Origin: Pistricoccus aurantiacus
GTDB lineage: Bacteria > Pseudomonadota > Gammaproteobacteria > Pseudomonadales > Halomonadaceae
Assembly (NCBI RefSeq): GCF_042682565.1
Contig: NZ_JBHUIC010000004.1
Length of the DNA: 64,000 nucleotides
Direction: 5' to 3' (one strand)
In this document: piece by piece, positions 52,971 through 61,616 of the stretch
Position numbering within the stretch: the stretch's first letter is position 1
How the letters are laid out: every line of letters starts with the position of its first letter
Made by a program: the position numbers and the translations under genes
Notes under the pieces: generated by a model
Told to the model about the DNA's origin: nothing
Databases searched by the model: none
Seen by the model: only the letters and a program-made list of their open reading frames with translations

Positions 52971-53879
52971 TCACCTTATTTTCTGGCGGCGTCGATACAG
53001 CACCAGAGCGACCACGATCAGTACCAACACCACTGCGTTTACCACCCAGCCCCAGGTCTGCCAGCTTGACGACGAGGCGCGCTGCGCCTCCTGCTCTGCC
53101 TCTTGGGCTCGAACATTGGCAGCGCTCAACCGTGCTTCCAGCGCGATCAGTTCCTGCTGCTGCTGCGCCAGCTGATTGCGCATCGCCTGATTACGATTGC
53201 GCAGGGCCTCCAATTCATCACGATCCGCCTGCCGCTCCATTTCCATGGCAAGCGCCGCCAGCCGCCTGTCCACCAACTGCGGCGTTTCGGTATTTACCTC
53301 CTCGGTGTCGGCGCCGGCCTCGATGGCGACCTGCAACTCATTCGCACCAGCCACATCGACGCTCGGCGTTGTTTCTTGAGGTTTTTCGACGTCCTCCGGG
53401 GCGATACGCGCGGGAGGCTCTTCGGTAACGGTTTCGGAAGCGGTCGCCGGCACCTCGGCTTGGGTCTCATCCGCCTGGGAGGGCTGACTGCGCGCCTGGT
53501 ATTGACGTTTTGCTTCCGCCACGCTGCGCTTCTCGATCATTTCCCGAGACGGCACCACCAGGCGCTGACCGGTACGCATCCGGTTGAGATCGCCCCCGGG
53601 AAATACCCTGGGATTGGCCTCCACCAGCGCCAGCACCATCTGCTGGATGGCGATATCCTCACTCGGACGCAAGCGCGCCGCCAGAGACCACAGGGTATCC
53701 CCCTCGCCGATGACGATGCTTCTGGTCGCGGCGCCGTTCGTCGAAGCCGAGGTATCGGATTGGGCGTCATTCTCCGAAAGCTGAGCGAGTAGCACAGAAG
53801 GCGCTTCATTAAAAGCAAAGGCGCCAATGCTTGCCATGCTAGCCACTAGCAGTATGGCAATGGAGAGTTTCGCTTTCAT
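52971..53879 (-). CDS. Short FimV-like LysM membrane protein
   Basis: A 302-residue protein with a signal peptide (about 1-23), a FimV-type LysM domain (about 47-112, VIGEGDTLWSLAARLRPSED to GQRLVVPSREMI), an acidic spacer, a coiled coil (about 205-262) and one membrane helix near the C-terminus (about 270-294) ending in RRRQKIR. FimV organises polar type IV pili and twitching in Pseudomonas. Its usual long cytoplasmic part with TPR repeats (total about 900 residues) is missing here, although the position between asd and truA is exactly that of fimV. The ATG at 53879 has AAGGA; the stop is in frame with no sign of frameshift nearby. Confidence 0.87.
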   Translation of the reverse strand: MKAKLSIAILLVASMASIGAFAFNEAPSVLLAQLSENDAQSDTSASTNGAATRSIVIGEGDTLWSLAARLRPSEDIAIQQMVLALVEANPRVFPGGDLNRMRTGQRLVVPSREMIEKRSVAEAKRQYQARSQPSQADETQAEVPATASETVTEEPPARIAPEDVEKPQETTPSVDVAGANELQVAIEAGADTEEVNTETPQLVDRRLAALAMEMERQADRDELEALRNRNQAMRNQLAQQQQELIALEARLSAANVRAQEAEQEAQRASSSSWQTWGWVVNAVVLVLIVVALVLYRRRQKIR

Positions 53880-53978
53880 TTGCGGTCCTTGATCGTGACG
53901 GTTCGGTTTCACTTTACCCTCGCGGTGTCGATAAAATCTGTTGCTGAATGATCAACAAAAGTTAATAACCCGTGAACT

Positions 53979-54007
53979 AAAAAAGCGCCTCTTGGATAGA
54001 GGCGCTT
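53979..54007 (-). terminator. Terminator after asd
   Basis: On the minus strand a perfect 10-base stem (54007-53998 with 53992-53983), with a five-base loop, runs into six T residues (53984-53979). It lies 38 bases beyond the asd stop, so the fimV-like gene needs its own promoter. Confidence 0.9.
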
Positions 54008-54044
54008 CGCTGAATCAAGCGTCGGAAATATTCGCGGGAGATGC

Positions 54045-55157
54045 TTACCGCTCCCGCAGAATGGCCAGCATGCGCTTCAAGGGTTCCGCGGCGCCCCACA
54101 GGAGTTGGTCGCCCACGGAGAAGGCGGACAGATACTCGCCACCCATGGCCAGCTTGCGCAGCCGTCCCACCGGTACGTTCATGGTGCCGGTCACCGCCGC
54201 CGGCGTCAGCCCGGCGATGGTGGCGTCCTTGTCGTTGGGAATCACCTGGACCCAGTCGTTGTGCCGCGCCAGACGGTCCTCGATTTCATCGATGGGAACG
54301 TCCTGCTTGAGCTTGATGGTGAAGGCCTGGCTGTGGGAGCGCATGGCGCCGATACGCACGCAGAGGCCGTCGATGGGAATCGGGTTGTTTTCGAGACCGA
54401 GAATCTTGTTGGTCTCGACGCCGCCCTTCCATTCCTCTCGGCTCTGGCCGCTTTCCATGGGGCTGTCGATCCAGGGCAACAGGCTGCCCGCCAGCGGCGC
54501 GCCGAAATTCCCGGTAGGGAAATCGCCACCGCGCATGGTGGCGGTCACCCGACGATCGAGATCCAGAATGGCGCTGGAAGGATCGGCGAGTTCGTTCTTG
54601 ACGCCGTCGCGCAGGGCGCCCATCTGCTCGAGCAGCTCACGCATGTGCTTGGCGCCGGAGCCGGAGGCGGCCTGGTAGGTCATGGAGGTCATCCACTCGA
54701 TCATGTCCGCCTCGAACAGGCCGCCGAGACCCATCAGCATCAGGCTGACGGTGCAGTTGCCGCCGACGAAGGTCTTGGCGCCCTTGGCGAGCTGGGCATC
54801 GATCACGTGGCGGTTGACCGGGTCCAGCACGATGGTGGCCTCGTCCGCCATGCGCAGGGTGCTGGCGGCGTCGATCCAGTAGCCTTGCCAGCCCGCCTGA
54901 CGCAGCTTCTCGTAGACTTCCTTGGTGTAGTCGCCGCCCTGACAGGTCACCACCACATCCAGCGCCTTGAGCGCCTCGATATCGAAGGCGTCCTTCAAGG
55001 GCGGCACCTCCACGCCAATCTCGGGGCCGGGCTGGCCGACCTGGGAGGTGGTGAAGAAGATCGGCTCGATACCCTGAAACTCGTTGTCTTCCTGCATGCG
55101 CTGCATCAGCACGGAGCCCACCATGCCCCGCCAACCGACGAATCCGACGTTCAACAT
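54045..55157 (-). CDS. asd: Aspartate-semialdehyde dehydrogenase
   Basis: Reduces aspartyl phosphate to the semialdehyde used for lysine, diaminopimelate, threonine and methionine. The 370-residue enzyme has the NADP loop NVGFVGWRGMVGSVLMQRM and the catalytic cysteine C135 in VGGNCTVSLMLMGLG, the same number as in E. coli. It is the last gene of the leu-asd stretch, followed by a strong terminator. Confidence 0.97.
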   Translation of the reverse strand: MLNVGFVGWRGMVGSVLMQRMQEDNEFQGIEPIFFTTSQVGQPGPEIGVEVPPLKDAFDIEALKALDVVVTCQGGDYTKEVYEKLRQAGWQGYWIDAASTLRMADEATIVLDPVNRHVIDAQLAKGAKTFVGGNCTVSLMLMGLGGLFEADMIEWMTSMTYQAASGSGAKHMRELLEQMGALRDGVKNELADPSSAILDLDRRVTATMRGGDFPTGNFGAPLAGSLLPWIDSPMESGQSREEWKGGVETNKILGLENNPIPIDGLCVRIGAMRSHSQAFTIKLKQDVPIDEIEDRLARHNDWVQVIPNDKDATIAGLTPAAVTGTMNVPVGRLRKLAMGGEYLSAFSVGDQLLWGAAEPLKRMLAILRER

Positions 55158-55241
55158 AACAATATCCTCTTATTGGTAGCGCCACGCTCCTTTTGTGAAT
55201 ATACGCCTGCAAGAAGGCATGGCGACGAAAAATTTCGTTTC

Positions 55242-56321
55242 TCAGCCCTTGCGAAAGGCTTCGAGCACCGCATCGCCCATCTCGCTGGTGGATACCTTGC
55301 GGGTATCTGCATAGGCGATATCCGCGGTACGCAGATCGCTGTCCAGCACCTGGCTAACCGCCCGTTCGATGCGCCCGGCCAGTTCCGGCTCGTCCAGGGA
55401 ATAGCGCAGCATCATGGCCACGGAAAGAATCGTCGCCAGGGGGTTGGCGATATTCTGGCCGGCGATATCCGGCGCGCTACCGTGGCAAGGCTCGAACATG
55501 CCCTGGCCCTTTTCGTTCAGGGAGGCGGAAGGCAGCATGCCGATGGAGCCGGTCAACATGGCCGCCGCGTCGGACAGGATGTCGCCGAACATGTTGCCGG
55601 TGACGATCACGTCGAACTGCTTCGGCGCGCGCACCAGTTGCATGGCGGCGTTGTCCACGTACATGTGGGAAAGCTCGACGTCCGGATATTCCGGCGCCAG
55701 GCGTTCCATTACCTCCCGCCACAGCATGGTGACTTCCAGCACGTTGGCCTTGTCCACGCTGCACAGCTTGCGGTTGCGCTTGCGAGCCATCTCGAAGGCC
55801 ACTCGGCCGATACGCTCGATTTCCGCTTCCGAATACACATAGGTATTGAAGCCGACCCGCTGACCGTCCCGCTCCTCGATGCCGCGCGGCTGGCCGAAAT
55901 AGATGCCACCGGTGAGTTCGCGAACGATCATGATATCGAGCCCCGATATCACCTCCGCCTTGAGGCTCGACGCCTCCGCCAGCTGCGGATACAGAAACGC
56001 CGGCCGCAGGTTGCCGAACAGGCCCAACTCCTTGCGCAACCCAAGCAGGCCTCTTTCCGGGCGCTTGGCGATGTCCTCGAGCTTGTCCCACTGGGGGCCG
56101 CCCACCGCGCCCAAGAGAATGGCATCCGCCGCTTGCGCCTTGAGCAGGGTTTCCCGAGGCAGCGGATCTCCCTCCGCGTCATAGGCGGCGCCACCCACCA
56201 AGGCCTCTTCAATTTCAATATCCAGGCCTTGTTTCTGGCAGGCCTTGAGGATCTTGATGGCCTCGGCGGTGATATCCGGCCCGATGCCGTCGCCGGGCAG
56301 CACGAGAATCTTGCGGGTCAT
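55242..56321 (-). CDS. leuB: 3-isopropylmalate dehydrogenase
   Basis: Oxidatively decarboxylates 3-isopropylmalate in leucine synthesis with NAD. The 359-residue protein has the start KILVLPGDGIGPDITAEAIK, the substrate-site helix region AVGGPQWDKL, and the metal and NAD site motifs GNMFGDILSDAAAMLTGSIG and FEPCHGSAPDIAGQNIANP. It is the third gene of leuCDB, 21 bases after leuD. Confidence 0.97.
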   Translation of the reverse strand: MTRKILVLPGDGIGPDITAEAIKILKACQKQGLDIEIEEALVGGAAYDAEGDPLPRETLLKAQAADAILLGAVGGPQWDKLEDIAKRPERGLLGLRKELGLFGNLRPAFLYPQLAEASSLKAEVISGLDIMIVRELTGGIYFGQPRGIEERDGQRVGFNTYVYSEAEIERIGRVAFEMARKRNRKLCSVDKANVLEVTMLWREVMERLAPEYPDVELSHMYVDNAAMQLVRAPKQFDVIVTGNMFGDILSDAAAMLTGSIGMLPSASLNEKGQGMFEPCHGSAPDIAGQNIANPLATILSVAMMLRYSLDEPELAGRIERAVSQVLDSDLRTADIAYADTRKVSTSEMGDAVLEAFRKG

Positions 56322-56342
56322 AACATTTCCTTGAATAAGCGT

Positions 56343-56990
56343 TCAGGCGGTCTCGCGAAAAAGCCAGGGCCGCGCCTGCCGATGCTTGGTCTCGAAATCG
56401 CGAATGGCGTCTTCGTCCTGCAGGGTGATGCCGATATCGTCGAGCCCGTTGAGCAGGCAATGCTTGCGGAAGGCGTCTACCTCGAACGCGATGGCTTCAC
56501 CGGAGGGAGTCGTCACTCGCTGGTTTTCCAGATCCACCTCCAGCCGATAACCTTCATTGGCCTCGACTTCCTGGAACAGCCGATCGACGGTTTCCTCGGG
56601 CAGGGTGATCAACAGGATGCCGTTCTTGAAGGCGTTGTTGTAGAAGATATCCGCGAAACTCGGCGCGATCACCACCCGAAAACCGAAATCCTCCAGCGCC
56701 CAGGGCGCATGCTCCCGGGAGCTGCCGCAGCCGAAGTTGCGCCGGGTCAGCAGAATGCTCGCCCCTTGATAGCGCGGCTGATTGAGCACGAAGTCCGGAT
56801 TGAGCGGACGCTGGCTCACATCCTGACCCGGATAACCTTCGTCCCGATAACGCAGATCGTCGAAGAGATTGACGCCGAAGCCGGTGCGATGAATGGACTT
56901 CAGGAACTGCTTGGGAATGATCAGATCCGTATCCACGTTGGCCCGGTCCAGCGGCGCGACCAGCCCTTGATGACGTTCGAATTTTTGCAT
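56343..56990 (-). CDS. leuD: 3-isopropylmalate dehydratase small subunit
   Basis: Swivelling domain of isopropylmalate isomerase, which works with LeuC. The 215-residue protein shows PLDRANVDTDLIIPKQFLKS, the stretch NFGCGSSREHAPWAL and NAFKNGILLITLP, all family signatures. It begins three bases after leuC. Confidence 0.97.
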   Translation of the reverse strand: MQKFERHQGLVAPLDRANVDTDLIIPKQFLKSIHRTGFGVNLFDDLRYRDEGYPGQDVSQRPLNPDFVLNQPRYQGASILLTRRNFGCGSSREHAPWALEDFGFRVVIAPSFADIFYNNAFKNGILLITLPEETVDRLFQEVEANEGYRLEVDLENQRVTTPSGEAIAFEVDAFRKHCLLNGLDDIGITLQDEDAIRDFETKHRQARPWLFRETA

Positions 56991-56993
56991 GAC

Positions 56994-58439
56994 TCAAGCC
57001 TCCTGCAGCTGATCGGCGTCGTTGAACCGGCGGACATCGACGAAATGGCCGGCGATGGCGGCGGCGGCAGCCATTGCCGGGCTGACCAGATGGGTGCGCC
57101 CGCCGTAGCCCTGACGACCCTCGAAGTTGCGATTCGAGGTGGAAGCGCAGTGTTCCCCGGCGCCGAGCTTGTCCGCGTTCATCGCCAGGCACATGGAACA
57201 GCCCGGTTCCCGCCACTCGAAACCCGCCTCGGTGAAAATCTTGTCAAGCCCTTCCGCCTCCGCCTGGCGCTTCACCAGGCCGGAGCCCGGCACCACCATG
57301 GCGAGCTGGATGGAACTCGCCACCTTCTTGCCCTTGGCGACCTTGGCGGCTTCCCGCAGATCCTCGATGCGCGAGTTGGTGCAGGAGCCGATGAACACCT
57401 TGTCCAGGCGAATATCGGTGATCGCCTGATTGGCTTTCAGCCCCATGTATTCCAGCGCGCGAGTGATGCCACGCTTGGCGGTATCGTCCCGTTCCACGGC
57501 GGGGTCCGGCACCTTCCCGGAAACGCCGGTGACCATCTCCGGGCTGGTGCCCCAGGTCACCTGGGGCTCGATCTTGGCGGCGTCCAGTTCCACCACCTTG
57601 TCGAAGAACGCATCCTCGTCGGAGACGAGATTTTGCCAGTCCGCCACCGCCGCGTCCCACTGTTCGGCGCTGGGAGCGAAGGGGCGATCCCGCAGGTAGT
57701 CGATGGTGGTATCGTCGACACCAATCAACCCGACCCGGGCGCCGGCCTCGATGGCCATGTTGCACACGGTCATTCGCCCTTCCATGGAGAGATCGCGAAT
57801 CGCGCTGCCGGCAAACTCGATGGCGTAGCCGGTGCCGCCGGCGGTGCCGATCCTGCCGATGATCGCCAGCACGATATCCTTGGCGGTGACCCCGGGGCCC
57901 AGCTTGCCTTCCACGCGCACCTGCATGTTCTTCATCTTCTGGGCCAGCAGACACTGGGTGGCCAGCACGTGCTCCACCTCGGAGGTGCCGATGCCGTGAG
58001 CCAGTGCCCCGAAGGCGCCGTGGGTGGCGGTATGGGAGTCGCCGCAGACCACGGTCATGCCCGGCAGGGTCGCGCCCTGCTCCGGCCCGACCACGTGAAC
58101 GATGCCTTGGCGGACGTCGTTGATACGAAATTCCTCGATGCCGAAGGCTTCGCAGTTGTCGTCCAGGGTCTGCACCTGAATCAGCGATACCGGATCCTTG
58201 ATTCCCGCATTGCCTTCGGCGCGCTCGACGATCGTTGTCGGCACGTTATGATCCGGGGTGGCCAAATTGGCATCCAGCCGCCAGGGCGTGCGATTCGCCA
58301 GGCGCAGCCCCTCGAATGCCTGGGGCGAAGTCACTTCGTGCAATAGCTGACGATCGATATAGATCAAGGCGGTACCGTCGTCCCGCTCCTTCACCAGGTG
58401 CTGCTGCCACAGCTTGTCGTACAGGGTCTGGCCTGCCAT
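56994..58439 (-). CDS. leuC: 3-isopropylmalate dehydratase large subunit
   Basis: Aconitase-family subunit that carries the [4Fe-4S] cluster. The 481 residues include VCGDSHTATHGAFGALAHGI and the three cluster cysteines in FIGSCTNSRIEDL and GCSMCLAMNADKL. It has a GGGAGAA ribosome site before the ATG at 58439. It heads the leuCDB operon and is divergent from a LysR regulator that probably controls it. Confidence 0.97.
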   Translation of the reverse strand: MAGQTLYDKLWQQHLVKERDDGTALIYIDRQLLHEVTSPQAFEGLRLANRTPWRLDANLATPDHNVPTTIVERAEGNAGIKDPVSLIQVQTLDDNCEAFGIEEFRINDVRQGIVHVVGPEQGATLPGMTVVCGDSHTATHGAFGALAHGIGTSEVEHVLATQCLLAQKMKNMQVRVEGKLGPGVTAKDIVLAIIGRIGTAGGTGYAIEFAGSAIRDLSMEGRMTVCNMAIEAGARVGLIGVDDTTIDYLRDRPFAPSAEQWDAAVADWQNLVSDEDAFFDKVVELDAAKIEPQVTWGTSPEMVTGVSGKVPDPAVERDDTAKRGITRALEYMGLKANQAITDIRLDKVFIGSCTNSRIEDLREAAKVAKGKKVASSIQLAMVVPGSGLVKRQAEAEGLDKIFTEAGFEWREPGCSMCLAMNADKLGAGEHCASTSNRNFEGRQGYGGRTHLVSPAMAAAAAIAGHFVDVRRFNDADQLQEA

Positions 58440-58574
58440 GTCATTCTCCCGGGCTCTCTGGCCCTTTGCTCAATCCGGTCGTTCGATGACTCAACGGTGC
58501 CGCAAAATATTTTCTGTTTTGAATAGTCTTACGCGACTCGTGCATAAAAGCAATTCATGTTATTTATTCAATGA

Positions 58575-58589
58575 ATTCCATTATGGAAT
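58575..58589. promoter_or_regulatory. Perfect palindromic LysR-type operator (T-N11-A) between leuC and lysR
   Basis: ATTCCATTATGGAAT is a perfect 15-base dyad and contains the LysR consensus T-N11-A (58576-58588). It ends eleven bases before the regulator's ATG. Seen from leuC it lies near TTGAAT, 17 bases, TTTATG, a plausible leuC promoter. Binding here could repress the regulator's own gene and adjust leuCDB. Confidence 0.7.
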
Positions 58590-58599
58590 AGATGCTTTC

Positions 58600-59481
58600 A
58601 TGGATACACAGAGTCTGCAGGCATTTCTCGCCGTCGCGGATAGCGGCTCCTTCTCCTTGGCGGGAGAGCATCTGCATCTGACCCAGCCGGCGGTCAGCAA
58701 GCGCATCGCCAACCTGGAAGACCAAGTAGGCGCACGCCTATTCGACCGCATCGGCCGGCGCATTTCCTTGACGGAAGCCGGACGACTGCTGCTGCCTCGG
58801 GCGCGGCAGATACTGGTGATGGTGGACGATAGCCGCCGCGCGCTTTCCAACCTGAGCGGCGATGTCACCGGCAGCCTGACCATGGCCACCAGCCACCATA
58901 TCGGGCTGCATCGTCTGCCGCCGATCCTCAAGGTCTATACCCAGGCGCATCCGGATGTCCGCATGGACATGCGCTTTCTGGACTCCGAGCAGGCCTACCA
59001 AGACGTGCTGGACGGGGAGTTGGAAATCGCCGTGGTCACCTTGGCGCCCCGGCCGGACCCGCAACTGGTAGTGGAACCGGTATGGATCGACCGGCTGCGT
59101 TTCGTTTGTAGCAACGATCATCCCTTAGCGGAGCATCATTTCCTCGAGCTTTCCGCCCTATCGAATTTCGATGCGGTGTTGCCCGGCCATCTGACTTTCA
59201 CTCGAGATATCGTAGTGGATACCTTCGCCCGAGATGGCCTTCGGGTGAATGTTGCCCTCTCCACCAATTATCTGGAAACCCTGAAGATGATGGTCGCCAT
59301 CGGCCTGGGCTGGAGTGTATTGCCGGAAACCTTGATCGATGAAGAAATTCACGTGCTGCCTATCGACCACCCGCCCATCGAGCGCCCCTTGGGCTATCTG
59401 TTTCACAAGAACCGTACCCTTTCCAACGCGGCCCGCTCGATGCTGGCGCTGCTGGACGAGACGCGCAAGCAAGTCGATTGA
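58600..59481 (+). CDS. LysR-family transcriptional regulator adjacent to leuCDB
   Basis: A 293-residue regulator with the N-terminal winged helix-turn-helix (about 1-60: SLQAFLAVADSGSFSLAGEH, then LTQPAVSKRIANLE). The C-terminal effector domain has two lobes (about 90-290). The frame is open 62 codons further upstream, but the ATG at 58600 gives the canonical start. Its position divergent from leuC and the dyad between them suggest control of leucine synthesis. The inducer may be an intermediate such as isopropylmalate, which is inference by analogy. Confidence 0.88.
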   Translation: MDTQSLQAFLAVADSGSFSLAGEHLHLTQPAVSKRIANLEDQVGARLFDRIGRRISLTEAGRLLLPRARQILVMVDDSRRALSNLSGDVTGSLTMATSHHIGLHRLPPILKVYTQAHPDVRMDMRFLDSEQAYQDVLDGELEIAVVTLAPRPDPQLVVEPVWIDRLRFVCSNDHPLAEHHFLELSALSNFDAVLPGHLTFTRDIVVDTFARDGLRVNVALSTNYLETLKMMVAIGLGWSVLPETLIDEEIHVLPIDHPPIERPLGYLFHKNRTLSNAARSMLALLDETRKQVD

Positions 59482-59549
59482 GCGCAGCTTGTTAAAGCCA
59501 GGCGTCATCACTAGCATGCCTGATTCCCCTTCCTGTTCAGGCTAGAGCC

Positions 59550-60884
59550 ATGTTCGATTCACAGCGATTCGCCGCCTTTAGCGCCAGGCGTCACCTTGTC
59601 GCCGGCGCGGCGATTCTGAGTGGATTGCTGCTGCAAATCGCCGGTTTTACCTGGCTTTCGATCCCCGGATGGCTGGTGGGCGGCTGTCTGTGGCTGGCAG
59701 TGGTGCTGGAATGGCGGGATCTGCCGCGACGTGCCCGACAGCAGGCGGGGATTCTCATCGGGCTTGGCCTTGGCTTTCTGCTGATTGGCCGGTGGTATTA
59801 TCAAGCGCCGTTGCCCTGGTCGGCGATTCCCGCGAGCAATGCGCAAGTAGTGGCGATGCTGGTAGGGGTCAGCTTTATCGGTCTGATCAAGAGCGGCGCG
59901 ACGCCGCCGCAACAGGGCGGCCGCGATGCCACCGGCGTCAAAGGTGTGATCAGTACCTGGTCGAGCACGCACCTGCTGGGCTCGATCCTCAACCTATCCG
60001 CGGTTTTCATGGTCGGGGATCATATCAAGGCCCGAGGCGGGCTCGCCCTGCCGCAGCTGATCGCTCTCAATCGCGGACTTTCCAGCGCGGCGCTGTGGTC
60101 GCCGTTCTTCGCTTCCATGGCGGTAGCCATGGGGCTGGCACCGGAGATGCAGTACGGCTGGATTCTGGCCTTCGGGCTGCCGCTTGCCGCCTTCGCCGGC
60201 GGCTTCACCGCCTGGGAAACCAATCGACGCTTCGATCTGGCGAGCGTCCAGGGATTCGCCCTGTCGTCGTCGAGCCTGCTGATGCCGGTGGCCATGGCGG
60301 CGCTGGTGATGCTGTTTCATTACCTGCTCATCCCGTCGCTTGCGATCATCAGCATCATCACGTTCTTGCTGCCCAGCGTCGCCCTGCTCTCCAACCTGAC
60401 GGACGGCGTCACGCGCACCGCCAGTCGCCTGGGGCAGCATGTCACCGGTCGCCTGCCCAACATGCGCGGAGAGATTTCGCTGTTTCTCTCCGCGGGCCTG
60501 TTCACCCTGGGGCTCTCTACCCTGATCGATTCGGCGGCGGGCGGACAGTGGCAGCTATTCGAGCGGTTCGGCGCTTTCGAGGCCGGCCTCAGCTACCTGG
60601 CCATCGTCGGCAGCACGGTGCTGGGACTGCACCCGATCATCGGCATCTCGACCCTGGCAGCGCTGCTCGACATGACCACGACGAACCCGACCCTGTTCGC
60701 CTACGTGGCGCTGACCTGCTGGGGTGTCGGCTCCGCCCTGGGGCCGCTGACCGGCATCAACCTTTCGCTGCAAGGCCGTTACGGGATCAACGGCTTCGAA
60801 ATGACCAAGCGCAACCTCGGGTATGCCGCCGGCATGTCCTTGGTGATCCTGCCAAGCTTCGCGCTGATGGCGGCCTGGCTTTAG
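59550..60884 (+). CDS. Polytopic membrane protein of unknown function
   Basis: Not recognised with certainty. The 444-residue protein is hydrophobic throughout, with about eleven or twelve helices and few charges in the membrane parts. Notable stretches are GVISTWSSTHLLGSILNLSA, GLSSAALWSPFFASMAVAMG and GVGSALGPLTGINLSLQGRYG. The Ser/Thr/Gly-rich re-entrant-like segments in both halves recall ion-transporter-superfamily carriers of carboxylates or oxyanions, but this is only an impression. It lies 68 bases after the LysR gene on the same strand and might be cotranscribed with it. Confidence 0.75.
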   Translation: MFDSQRFAAFSARRHLVAGAAILSGLLLQIAGFTWLSIPGWLVGGCLWLAVVLEWRDLPRRARQQAGILIGLGLGFLLIGRWYYQAPLPWSAIPASNAQVVAMLVGVSFIGLIKSGATPPQQGGRDATGVKGVISTWSSTHLLGSILNLSAVFMVGDHIKARGGLALPQLIALNRGLSSAALWSPFFASMAVAMGLAPEMQYGWILAFGLPLAAFAGGFTAWETNRRFDLASVQGFALSSSSLLMPVAMAALVMLFHYLLIPSLAIISIITFLLPSVALLSNLTDGVTRTASRLGQHVTGRLPNMRGEISLFLSAGLFTLGLSTLIDSAAGGQWQLFERFGAFEAGLSYLAIVGSTVLGLHPIIGISTLAALLDMTTTNPTLFAYVALTCWGVGSALGPLTGINLSLQGRYGINGFEMTKRNLGYAAGMSLVILPSFALMAAWL

Positions 60885-60902
60885 GAAACGGTTGAGAGCC
60901 AC

Positions 60903-61451
60903 TTATTGCGGCGCTCGTTCGAAATAGCGATGGCCGCATTCATGGCAGGGCTCGATGCGCTTGACGTGATCCAATACTACCTTGGCACCACAGTTCACGC
61001 AGGCCATGCGCCCCGGCGCCGCTACCTCGCCTTCGGTATAGTCCGCGCGAGCGGCTGCCAGGTCGTCCTCGAACTGCTCAAACTCGATCACACTGCGATC
61101 GGCGATAGAGAATAGCGCGCTGGTGATCTTGCGAGACAGCGCCTCCAGATCGATGCCCAGCCAGCTGGCCACGCCTTCGCCGCCGGCGGCCAGGTAGCGC
61201 CGCATTTCCTTGAGATCCCGTTCCACCCAGGCGCGCAGCAGTGCCAGTTCGTCCTTGGTGAACTCCTCCACGTCCGACTCGAAGGCCACCGCGTCGTCGA
61301 GCTCTTCCTGCAATCGCTCCCAGGAAAGCTCACGAGTGCTGTCGTCCATGCGCGACAAGACCCGCTCGTAGCCTTCTCGCAGCCGATCGCCTTGCGACGG
61401 CGTCTGGCTGGACGCCTCGGAATGAGATTCGGGTTCGCGATGTTCGCTCAT
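60903..61451 (-). CDS. ybeL: Zinc-ribbon protein, YbeL/DUF1451 family
   Basis: A 182-residue protein with a charged helical N-domain (about 20-140, many Glu, Asp and Arg) and a C-terminal zinc ribbon (CVNCG ... CHECGHRYF). Function is unknown. E. coli ybeL is likewise a neighbour of leuS. The frame is open to 61535, but the ATG at 61451 has AAGGAG and begins MSEHREPES. It is divergent from leuS. Confidence 0.88.
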   Translation of the reverse strand: MSEHREPESHSEASSQTPSQGDRLREGYERVLSRMDDSTRELSWERLQEELDDAVAFESDVEEFTKDELALLRAWVERDLKEMRRYLAAGGEGVASWLGIDLEALSRKITSALFSIADRSVIEFEQFEDDLAAARADYTEGEVAAPGRMACVNCGAKVVLDHVKRIEPCHECGHRYFERAPQ

Positions 61452-61616
61452 GAAAGTCTCCTTGGATCGTTCGAATGGCCATTCTCGGGTATCCCCTACC
61501 TGTGAAAAGCCGACTGGGGTATGCTTTATGCCCATTTAGACGTCATATCGCCGCGTCTTCAAGCATTTCTCGATGCATTACCATCCACCCCCAGCCCAAG
61601 GTAACGACAAAGACCG

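Noticed and set aside
54105..58346. 1413-codon open frame on the plus strand, opposite asd, leuB, leuD and leuC
   Set aside because: The four genes on the minus strand are unmistakable. The long antisense frame follows from high-GC codon bias, which removes stop codons in one opposite frame; its translation resembles no family.
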